Source of the DNA: Membranipora membranacea
Taxonomy: Eukaryota > Bryozoa > Gymnolaemata > Cheilostomatida > Membraniporidae
NCBI GenBank assembly: GCA_914767715.1
Contig: OU612065.1
Coordinates: 37,264,001-37,324,000 of the forward strand
Direction: 5' to 3'
Length of the DNA stretch: 60,000 bases
The first letter of the stretch is position 1. Each line of letters starts with the position of its first letter. This document shows positions 11,800-21,544 of this stretch, in pieces. A program made the translations under genes and the position numbers. The notes beneath the pieces were generated by a model, which worked only from the letters and a program-made list of their open reading frames with translations, was not told the DNA's origin and did not search any database.

Positions 11800-12043
11800 T
11801 CAGTTAATGGTCCCATTCACAACTGATTACCAGAAAGATGTTTCATAACCAGTGGTAACACAGAATTTTGATTGGTTAATTTTTAGCCAATAACATCAAT
11901 GAGATGACAAACCTTGTAAAGAGTCTCACCGAAACAGTATATAAGGACAGGATACCACACTGATCAGCCTAAACTTCCTCTCTAAGCAGTGAAGATCATC
12001 TCTTATCTTAAACAGTTATATGGAAGTAATCACCATCAGCCAG
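11800..12043 (+). promoter_or_regulatory. Promoter and noncoding exon of 10-Cys gene B
   Basis: The conserved block (TTAATGGTCCCATTCACAA, then GTTTCATAAC and TTGATTGGTTAATTTTT) is followed by TATATAAG at 11938-11945 and CCTCTCTAAGCAGTGAAGA. The predicted noncoding exon ends at 12043 in CAG|GTTATT; the acceptor is just before the ATG at 12320. Gene A shares this layout. Confidence 0.7.
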
Positions 12044-12319
12044 GTTATTATTCGGAATTATCGAATCTACTTTTGAAACTTTGATCTTGTGCTAATATTT
12101 TTAATCTCGCCAGTTGATTATTTGCAAATATTTTAGCATTATGATACTGTATTCCATCCTATGGAAATCTTAGGAAGCTCAGATTTTGTTCAGATTTTTA
12201 TGCCACACAATCATAAAAGTGAAGTCTGCTCTGCTCATTCGGTATTCATAGTTTGAATGAATATTTCGGTTGATATAAGTTGAGCTTTTGAATCAAACAG
12301 GATGATTATCTTTTACAGA

Positions 12320-13173
12320 ATGAAGGGCGCAGCAGTATTTCTCCTAGTCAGCTGTCTAGCATACAGTCACATGGAAGTGGAAGGCCAAGAATCTGAAGGT
12401 AAGAATCAATGTGTATTTACTGATTTTGGCTTGCTGGATTGTAAACTTCTAAACTCACTAGAAGCTGCAGTATTTAATATCCAATTGGGAATTGCTTGTG
12501 TATGACACAAGCCATGGTCCAGTTTTCTGGTAAGCATTGTTTGGTAAAATTATAAAAAGTTGAAAATTTAATACCATTCAGTTAGTGCATTTCTTGACTT
12601 CCTTGCTGGTTGTAATATACTATGCTCACCCATTGCTGATGAAAAAGGTTAAATAGGACCATAGATGTGTAGGAATATATCACATAAGAAAAATAGGGAG
12701 ATAAGTCCAAATAGGTAATTCTGTTAAATATACGTGAACTTTCAAGCTGAAAAAAAAATGCAGTGGACAAAATTCCTTGTCCTTTCAAAAGAAAGATTTG
12801 GCTTTCTAGACAATTTTTGTTCCAGAGCTAATTTTCTAATTTCTATTCTCATTTTGTAGTGATACCAGCACCCCAAGATAATCTCTGCCCAAATGGTTAC
12901 TACCAAGTCTTAGTTAAATGTTGGTGGGGTAGCAGTGGTTTCTCTGGTGAGTTCGAACTCTTCAAACATTGCAAAGATGGTATGCTCCCCGCGACCCAAC
13001 CATACTACCCTGACCAGTGTATTCAATGCTGCAAATGTAGAGAAGGTTATTTCCTTGCATCAGCTTACGTAGCCTATCCATATCCGGATTACACATGCTA
13101 TCGCCCAACGAAAGGAGCTCAATGCTGCCGAAAACGTCTACATGCTTACGAGCAAGAGAAAAGTGCTCAGTAA
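12320..13173 (+). CDS. Small secreted 10-cysteine protein, paralogue B (two coding exons)
   Basis: Exon 1 runs 12320-12398 (79 nt) and exon 2 runs 12860-13173 (314 nt), with a phase-1 intron bordered by GTAAG and TTTTGTAG. The product is 130 residues. I chose ATG 12320 over 12302 because it follows the acceptor TTTTACAG and matches gene A exactly. The signal peptide is MKGAAVFLLVSCLAYSH. The mature part starts near the IPAP motif and has ten Cys spaced as in gene A, including the near-invariant block REGYFLASAYVAYPYPDY. It is slightly longer than A, by one codon. Genes A and B are head to head about 5.2 kb apart. The family is not recognised. Extracellular location follows from the signal peptide; function is unknown. 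Confidence 0.87.
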
Positions 13174-13454
13174 TCTTATGGCCTCATGAATTGCTATAGC
13201 TAGTGCCTTAAGACTATATTATCTCCCCACAAAACATTTATATTCAGCCATTGGGTATTATTAAATTACTTTCTTTCCTTTCAAAACAAAAATAGGGACT
13301 GATCTTTACTCTACATGTAGACTGAAGATGACAATATTAGTAAAACTGATTAGTTCTATGCGCCTTTTTTATCCATGTCATGCATTACCTAAATTGGAGT
13401 TTGTCTTATGAACTTCAATAGTATTGAAATTTCCATGTTTTACAAAATAATACA

Positions 13455-13460
13455 AATAAA
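13455..13460 (+). terminator. AATAAA polyadenylation signal of gene B
   Basis: AATAAA about 280 bp after the stop codon, followed by TCTCAGCTGC. It is paralogous to the signal at 6113-6118. Confidence 0.55.
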
Positions 13461-13794
13461 TCTCAGCTGCATCTAATCCTGTATATTTTATGGTTGCTAT
13501 AATCCTGTTCTGTTTACACACGCTTAAATAACCTTAGACTACTGGGACCATTTTCCACTATAGACCTATCTTTAGCTGGTTGTTTAAAGCTGCTGTTAAA
13601 TAGTTATTGATATAGGATTAATGATCATAGAAGCTGCTATCAAGAACTTACTAAGAAACATGAAAATATATCAGGCTGTCTTTAGCTACAAGAAGTGGGC
13701 GCTTAGAAGTATTGGACTTTGCCATATATGATGTTCTATACCCAATGAAGAGAGCTAAAGTTGTTTTTAAGATCTAACTTACTCTGATTTATGA

Positions 13795-14190
13795 GTTGAC
13801 TTACATGGCATAACAAATCATTGTAATTGCAGCTAAAATATAAAGGCAAAATAAACTAAATAACAGACGTTTGGTTCGGGTCTAACTGGGAGGTTGATGA
13901 TGAAGAACATTTTATGATGACAAATATTACGCTTCAGAATTGGCGTTCAAAAATATATATGATTGATCGGAAATCATCCGAAGAAGAGAGCGAAATGCAC
14001 TAATGCACTCTAATGTAACTTTGATTACATAACATAACATAATGTGTCACTTGCATATATCTTGCAAAAGCTCTAATGTGCCATGAAGTATCCATCCTAC
14101 GACCACTGCATGAGAGGATCACTGATTAAGGAATGTGGGGAATGTTAGCCGATAGCCAGCTTTAAGATAAGGTTATGGTCGATTTTAGCC
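13795..14190. repeat. Direct duplication, copy 2
   Basis: Matches 8970-9370 in direct orientation with an offset near 4.82 kb. It lies 3' of gene B, whereas copy 1 lies between the two genes. Confidence 0.6.
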
Positions 14191-14199
14191 AAATACAGA

Positions 14200-14960
14200 G
14201 CAGAGAAAAAATGTGTATCTGATTTAAAATGTTTACAGTGTAAGGGCATTTGCACTAAAAATCCTTACCAAGACCTTAGTATTTTGCAGTAGGTAATGCC
14301 ACTATCCACCGGCAGTCTATAGGATGGTATATTAGTCATTTAGTTGTGTCCTGTTCTAAAACGGCAAGAAGCCAGTTGATTCTGATATAGCACCTCTTAG
14401 GCAATTTGATGTGGCCTGTCAAGTAGTATACCTCAACACAAACAGGATTGTTTTTAGACCATTTATTATGGCTGTTTCCGGCTCATTAAATTCTGTGTTG
14501 TTAGTGAAATGATTATGTCTACATGATAGCACAACGTTGAAAGTAGACCGATATGAACTCAATATAACTTGTATAGGTACATAAAAAAATTGTTTTAAGG
14601 TTTGCCTTCGCCTTTGAAAAAGGAAGTTAGTGTATATGTTAATAATTTATATATAATTTAACAAATCATACACAATCATGGAGGATTTTCTGCCCCCTCA
14701 AAAAAGACTGACAACTCCGACAACTAGGAGAAGAAAAAAATGTCTCCTAGCAACATTATGCCACAAAGGTAATTGTCCAACGCTAAAGGTCCGTTATCAG
14801 GTCATTTTATTGAACCATTCCTCAAAAACAAGAATAATAATTTCCAAAATGCTTGAGACCAAAGAGTTATATTGACTGAGGACAGATATATATTTTCAAT
14901 ATAAGAGAGAAAAATACAGAAAGAATTTAAAGTGAGATAACGTAAATAAACTAATTGCGA
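14200..14960. other. Intergenic, nothing recognised
   Basis: AT-rich DNA with only short unsupported frames. Confidence 0.4.
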
Positions 14961-15300
14961 TAACACATGGTAATGAGAGTTGCATGCCCATGGTTTTGGA
15001 TTTCTTAATCCAAGCATAAAACCGATAAAATTGATCACCTCAAACGTTTGCGGCCATATCACATAGCGAGGATTAAAATTTGCGAAAGTGGGAAAAATGC
15101 AGCTGGCTTAATTGGCTATTGTTTTCGACAACACAAATTGTATGACTGATGACTGGTGTTTACTCTATGAGGTAAGTGGTGTTGTGCGCATAATTCCACA
15201 AGTCAGCCGCGGACTCCAGATTTTCCTAACCAATCAGGTGCATTATTCAATAAAATCAGAATATATATTGCTGACCAGAAAAGTAGCTTACCAGCTCTCA
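14960..15300 (+). repeat. Interspersed repeat with 5S-rRNA 5' fragment
   Basis: The segment shares GAGTTGCATGCCC, then CATAAAAC and a truncated 5S start (GCGGCCATATCAC near 15050), with 37680-37775. It then shares GGCTATTGTTTTCGA and the following ~190 bp with 38288-38460. So 5S-like sequence and flanks move as one repeat family. Confidence 0.6.
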
Positions 15301-15568
15301 GATATTGGAAGAATGTTGCCGGCTTTATGAGCTACTGTTTTCAGCTTTAGTGAGACCTATTCCCTTATTATGGAATTGCAAATACTTGTCTCAATACTTG
15401 CAAGTTAACTTTCTTATGACTGGTAAGTACAACACCGTCATCATCAGTCTCTCATGCTGATCTAGAATGTCAGGCGCTTAACCCATTGCCTGAATTCCCA
15501 TTCCCTGTTATTCTTTACTTGGAGTTATGTACTCACAACACATCACAAGTCATGGGTTCAGCCAAGAC

Positions 15569-15692
15569 CAAGTTTGGTCCATCTGCCTGCATTCGAAGTT
15601 GCTCCCGATCCACTGGTCACGCCGTAAGCAAAGGCCTGCGGCTTGACCAGTGGAACGGAGAAACTGGAATGCAGGCAATTGGATTAAACTTG
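15569..15692. mobile_element. Hairpin MITE-like element
   Basis: A long imperfect inverted repeat. Left arm blocks CAAGTTTGGTCC, TGCCTGCATTC and CCACTGGTCA pair with right arm TGACCAGTGG, GAATGCAGGCA and GGATTAAACTTG around a short centre. Transcribed, it would form a single stem of about 50 bp with bulges. It could be a tiny MITE. Confidence 0.55.
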
Positions 15693-15699
15693 ATCTAGC

Positions 15700-16717
15700 T
15701 TCGGCCTAATACATCAACAACAGCAATTAGTTACAGCAGGCTTTAGTCATTTCTATATGAGAGAGCTGAGAGTACTGAAATCTTATATATGACACTGACA
15801 CAGGGATTGTTTTTGAGAACCTTTAACAAAGTGCTGTTATGCCTTATAGGTATGAGACGGAATCTTTTTTCTTAAGAAAACTGCAACTGCAAACTAGCTT
15901 GAACTGCCGCTTCAATGTCAAACAAAGCGAAGCAAAGCAAATGTTTGTTGATTGATTCGTCTTACATATATGAATTTACTTTCAATGTCATTATCATGTC
16001 CTGTTACCTGGGCATCTCATGAACAGCTCGCAAAAACAGGCAATCGCTGAGTTCCAAGATCTGGTAGCAGCTGGTTATCCAAACATTCTACACATATTAA
16101 TTCCTGCATCCAATGGCAAGTTTAGGTGTTAAAGCCTCCTGTGAGTGCACTCAGATTGCTTTTATGTTCTCAATTGCCTTCAAAATGTGCATTTGTTGTA
16201 TAATGTAAAAGTGCGATAGAAAGGTCGTTCTGATATCTGTTGTGGGGTTCTAAGTGATAGCGTGGTGGAGAAGATCATAGTACAGATCGTGGTTGGATTT
16301 TGCAGTGTCCAGTCACTCTACAGATTTGAGACCAGAGATAAGTAAGTTATATATGAACCTACTAAGTAGATATATGAATTAAATTATAAACATAGTTTCC
16401 TTATTTTACCAAACCAAATGTGACATATCTCAGAAGCCTCCTTTTCCTTTCGGTAATAATCCACATAGCATGGTGTCTTTTTGTGAAATGATGAACGCTC
16501 ATATCAAGGTACAGTGTAAGCTGGTTAATTCATACAAGGAAATTTGGTCCCTTCAGCCAGATCTCAATGCATCTAATGCCATTTAATTCAAACACTGCTG
16601 AATTAGAACAAATTTTTGTGGTCCCCAGAGGTTTGAATTATGTGAACTGCACTGTAATTATTATTATTATGTGTATATACTAGTAGGTATTCAAGGATAT
16701 TAATCAGGAAGAAACAA
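15700..16717. other. Intergenic, nothing recognised
   Basis: No supported gene. A GTAAGT donor-like site at 16341 could end a noncoding first exon of the defensin-like gene downstream, but nothing else supports it. Confidence 0.35.
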
Positions 16718-16725
16718 ATTTGAAG

Positions 16726-17713
16726 CATACTTGCCAAGTAATTTAAATATAAAATAGGGAGATTCCATTTTACTGCGATACTGCACCACAACGTGGTGCT
16801 TCGAGGGTGCGAAGCACCCGAGTCACCCACCTGGGGGTTTGGGGGGCGGTGTGAGCCCCCCAACGGGGTACGGGGCGGAGCCCCGTCTGCAGAAGCTCTG
16901 AGAGCATTACAAGCCACTAGGAAGGGCTAAAAAGGTATATTTGACCCCAAATAATTTCATGTTTGTACTAGTACTAAAATATCAAACTGAGGTGAAGTGA
17001 AATACTTCAAACGATTACATACATGCCTTTACATTGTCAATGTCCAGTATCAAACACCCCATTGGCAAAGTAGAGGCATGTAAGTCCCAGGGGCCTTTGC
17101 CTGTCAAGACAGGCTACAAGTGCCCATGCATCATCAAGATCTGAAAATGTGCTCAGTCACAGTAGGGAGAATCCAGATAAGGTAGGCTACTTTATTTTTG
17201 TTTGACTAACATTAAATATGTTTCAAAGTCTTTGGTCCGAGATTTGTTAAATTGTAGTGGACCTACCTTTGGAATTCTTAGGTTTCTATTTTCCTTCCCT
17301 TAAATTTAACTAGAGTAGACAGTGAGTACAAAATTAATACTAAAAAATGTGTGATCTGAAAGGAAATGAAAACTAAAGGTATGCATTTGACTAGCTACTT
17401 TATATTGTGACCAATGACAGTCAGTGTTGTGAGTTATGAGAGGATGCTATTGGTCATTTACAATAATAGGCTGAATTTTAACAAAACAGGTAAATTTGTT
17501 AGGATTGTTTAATTTGATAATTCCTTTCAATTTTGTGTGCAAAGCCCTTAACAGTAACTAGTCAACAACAACATGTGCTTGGAAAACTATCAAAAAATTG
17601 CGATTGGACTGTTTTCTCTAAAATCTGGAGGAAATAGTGAGATTTACAAAAAGTGGGAGGTGGGTGTGAAAATCTGGAGGGTCACGCCTAAATCGGGAGA
17701 CTTGGCAAGTATG
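16726..17713. mobile_element. Non-autonomous hAT-like DNA transposon
   Basis: Terminal inverted repeats CATACTTGCCAAG and CTTGGCAAGTATG bound a 988-bp element. Perfect 8-bp direct repeats ATTTGAAG flank it (16718-16725 and 17714-17721), the target-site length of hAT elements. There is no transposase. The left part holds a GC-rich island (16795-16890) with stacked hairpins such as GGGGCGGAGCCCC. It sits just upstream of the defensin-like gene's coding exons and may lie in its 5' intron. Confidence 0.85.
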
Positions 17714-17835
17714 ATTTGAAGTAAATTTGGATACGGTGAGTTTGTCCTCGAGCTTGGCTAAGTCGAGGCATGGGTAGAATGTCATTAAATATGGCTTGAG
17801 ATTTTTTTTTATTTATTTCCAGAAATTCCGTGACC

Positions 17836-18619
17836 ATGATGTCTCAGCTTGCAAGTATTTTCATGATGGTTGCCGCTTTGTTAGTGCTTTCAACAGTTGG
17901 TTAGTAAGATTATAATATTTCAAATGTATGGTCATTAATTTGTTAACTGTATTTTACCTTTTAATACTGGTCTCATGTTTACATTTTTCCCACATTTGTA
18001 CCTCTCATGTGGATCTAAAAAGGATTGAAAGGTTTTCAGGCAACTCATCAATGATGAAAAGCAGATTCTTTTTGTGCATTGAACCAAGGTCAACTGTAAA
18101 TTAGACAATATATTCGGTCAGATATTATTTAAACTGCTGATATATCATTACTATGCCCTTGAACCACTGGAAAGCTTAAATATGTACTCGGTGCCATGTC
18201 AGCAGGGACATTCCTGTCTAACACTGCAGCATTTTGCTAAATTTTTTCACTAATCAGCCTGTTGCTCACTATCTATTATTTCTGCTATGCCTAATCGCCT
18301 ATTCGCTGCAATTTCTGAATCTTGGATGCCACTAGCTGATTGCTTTGATATTGCTCAGGTTTGTGAAAGATAATCATACAAATTCTTTTGCTATTGCGAA
18401 TTCCTGCAGTGTAGTAACATTTCTAATACTTTGATTGTAATTTCAGTTGAATCTGCAGAGGAAACCTGTGCGGGATGTCCTACTCCCTACCAAAGCAATG
18501 ATTGGTCTGACCATGGCTGTGGAAGTACCAGCCATTGGCGTCAGTGCGAAACTCTATGTGTTGAAGGTGGATGGAAAGGTGGTAATTGTCAAACTGACTG
18601 TTGCTGTTGCTATGAGTGA
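17836..18619 (+). CDS. Secreted cysteine-rich peptide, CS-alpha-beta defensin- or macin-like
   Basis: Exon 1 is 17836-17899 and exon 2 is 18447-18619, joined in phase 1 by GTTAGT and TTTCAG sites; 78 residues. The signal peptide is MMSQLASIFMMVAALLVLS. The mature region has ten Cys: CAGC, then after DWSDHGC the core HWRQCETLC, GGWKGGNC and a CCCC run before the terminal YE. The arrangement C-x3-C, then GGxC, then C-x-C with His before the pair is the hallmark of invertebrate CS-alpha-beta defensins. The DWS and W-R-x-C elements also recall macins. A TTTCCAG acceptor at 17816-17822 upstream suggests a noncoding first exon. Other small disulfide-rich folds are possible. Antimicrobial function is inferred from family resemblance. 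Confidence 0.72.
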
Positions 18620-18628
18620 CGGGGCATA

Positions 18629-21160
18629 AGCTATTGTTAAATTTGAACGAAACAATAACTGAATATAGATATAATTATACTATTTAATGACTTTTTATAA
18701 CAACAACTTTATGTTTAAAACCTAAACTGAGAGCTATCACCAGCATAGGTGTTGTATCATCTATGTTATGATAATGTATGTTTCATAAAAATACATTCAA
18801 TTAATTTTTTTCCATATCACAATATATATATATAAATATACATATATATATATATAAAAGAAAGATATCATTATGTGTAATGCGATGTAATGTATTGACC
18901 ATCAATCTAAGACCAAGTTTTGATGATTGTGCAATGTCCAAAAAGGTTATAAATTTTTCGGAGGGAGAAAACTCTACCATAGATTGCTATCATCATTACA
19001 GCCTTTCTTTGAAGTACTTTGTTTTTGCGTCAAGTCCAAATTTCGAGCTGCATAAAATGTCTCTGCATCAAATTCTAGGGTTTCCCAATCATTCACTGTG
19101 AATTCATGAAATGTGCCGTTTTTACAATTTTACCCCGAAGGATTATCAAATCACTGACCCTGGTTCGAGATGACGACTAACCAAAAACAGGTGTAGGGGC
19201 TTTTTGTGATAAGAAAAATAATTATGTTTTCAATACATTTTGGAATTTAATTTTAGACAACTTTACTGATAACACGTTAGCTGATTTTAGACAGACATCA
19301 AATTTACCAGACACATCAATTGGTGTATATAATAATAATGCAATTGCAAGTGGAATTTTTACGGTGCATAAAAGTATGCTGATACAACATCGAAAAAAGA
19401 TGAAGTTGAATCTCAGTTGTTGAATCAGGCATTTGGTTAGCCTAACCCTGATCCAAACTCAGAAGAACAATGACAATATTTATGAGTTGAGTCAGGATCA
19501 TAACCTCCTTGGTATAGATGATCATTGCTGTGTTATCAGTATAGTAGTAGAGATGTTACCTGGTGTAACTGCTTCCTCTCAACAAGAAGGAGTTATTGTT
19601 CAGTGGCTGGTATGACGATAGGAGCGCAAACTATTGGTGTTGTGTCAAACCCTGCGTGCATTGATATACCCCTGCCGAGAACGCTCAAAGGGCCGGACAA
19701 CTTCAACTGAAACATAAATAGAGTCTTATCTGATTCGGTCATAGTTGTGATTTAACCTGTTTATAAAACATTGACTGATCATTATTGGCTGTAAAAGCAG
19801 CTGGAAAATCTTGGACTGTCAAAATAAGAGTTGGTGAGTGAAGTCTGCCATATTTCTAAAGTAAGGCATTGAAGAATAAGTAATCTGTCTACTTGTCTAT
19901 ATGGAAAATCAAGGGTGATGTTGGAGCAGTCTGGCAGCTCTACACCAAATTCTTTCACACATATGAAGAAGGAGTTGGTATCTTTGAGAAGCAAGTTAAA
20001 ACCAGTAATATGAGCTGAAATTGATGATAAGCAGTTATTATTTTCGCAACATAGATGTATTAGAAATCAATTTCTGCTTTAATCAACGATTATCTCAACA
20101 CAGGGAATCTCCTCTCACTCAAAAATAATTGGCGATGAAAAGTTATTGTCATTAATAGTCCTTAAATGGTGCCAAACGCATGCATTTGGTTAAAATCCGT
20201 GTTACGACAGAAAGGCAACAAAATATAAAAAATGACAATCTCACATCTTTCACACAGTCTGACAACTTGTACATTACTATCGTAATTACCTTTTATTTCC
20301 GTCAAATATTTGCTTTTTTTGATGGAACATGAACATGCCTTTGACTGAATAATTGATCATGCTGCCATCTTCAGCTGGGATGCTGCCTGAAGCCCCAACC
20401 ATAGCTACAGCCATAGTCGGTTTTAGACTCCAATCTTTGAAAAAAAGCATAAATAAATATAAATAAATATTTGGAGGCACCCAGAAAATTTATGATAATA
20501 AACCTAGCAAGACACTTTGTTGGCTTCTACTGACTCGCATAATTGTGCTGACCTAGTGATTCAGTGTTTACTCATGGTTCTCATCTATCTGCTGTTTACA
20601 AATGATGAATGTTTTATGCTGAAAACTTGACCAATTTCAATGACATTTTGAGTTTGAAGGTTCCATGAGTCTCAGGAGCTTGTCTTCATCAATATGGCGC
20701 TGATAAGCAATGGAATGAGAAAGAACCATAAAATGCCAATCTATTGCAATATTCCAACTTTAATCCGTTTGAAATTGATCCAGCTGTTAGCGTATAACCT
20801 TGACTGCGAACTGCGAGTCAATGACAACCAATAGTAGATGAACAATAGCAGAAATCATTGCTACTAATCGATACAAGGTTGTTTCGTCACCCCGATGGTC
20901 TCAGTGCCTCAATGCTTATAACGTGACCTGTAGAAAATTCACCAATTTATTCATTTGAGGACAATTTCATACCACACACAAGTAGTCAGCAGTTACCGAA
21001 AAAAATATTTTAGTTTCGCACAATCACAAACCCAATAGTTTTCATTTACATCTTTCATAACCTTCTTTTAACCTTTATTTTGATCGCATATCATTATTCT
21101 TTGACTGTTTGACCGAAGGCCATAAAATGACTATGACATTCATGATTAAAAAGGTTTAAA
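18629..21160. other. Intergenic with TA microsatellite
   Basis: A TA-rich microsatellite lies at 18826-18857. A 60-codon open stretch follows an acceptor-like TTTTAG at 19250-19256, and Cys-containing frames lie at 19525-19710, but no gene could be assembled. Confidence 0.4.
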
Positions 21161-21164
21161 ATTC

Positions 21165-21539
21165 TTAAACCACTGCTGCCACTGCTGGGCTTTGCCCAGC
21201 ATAGCCACCAGTCAAAAATTTAAATAGAGTTTGGTGGCATCAAAAGCTTTGCATAGATTTATATGAGCTCTTAAAATGTTGGGAGTATCTTCTTCCCCAG
21301 CCATCCACCATTAGTTATGACAAAAGTTGACCCTGACCAATCAGGTGCCTTTAAGATCTAGCTGAGATCCAACATTTTATTAGTGTGCGATCTTAGCTAG
21401 ATTTTGAAGGCACCTGATCGGTCAGGGTCAACTCCATGCAAAGCTACTGGCTAGATGTTTTTTATGGCACAACTCTCTATTTAAATTTTTGACTGGTCGT
21501 TCTGCTGGGCAAAGCCTAGCTGTGTCAGCAGTGGTTTAA
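21165..21539. mobile_element. 375-bp MITE flanked by TTAA
   Basis: Inverted termini begin TTAAACCACTGCTG and end CAGCAGTGGTTTAA; subterminal arms include GGGCTTTGCCCAGC and TTTTTGACTGG. The two arms pair for most of the length, and inner arms TTTAAGATCTAGCT and AGCTAGATTTTGAA surround the centre. Duplicated TTAA at both ends fits a TTAA-targeting insertion. No coding capacity. Confidence 0.75.
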
Positions 21540-21544
21540 GGGAC

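Noticed and set aside
19433-19710. Second defensin-like gene with Cys-rich frames
   Set aside because: A tail NYWCCVKPC is tempting, but the Cys lie in different frames, a stop intervenes and no signal exon or good splice pair was found.
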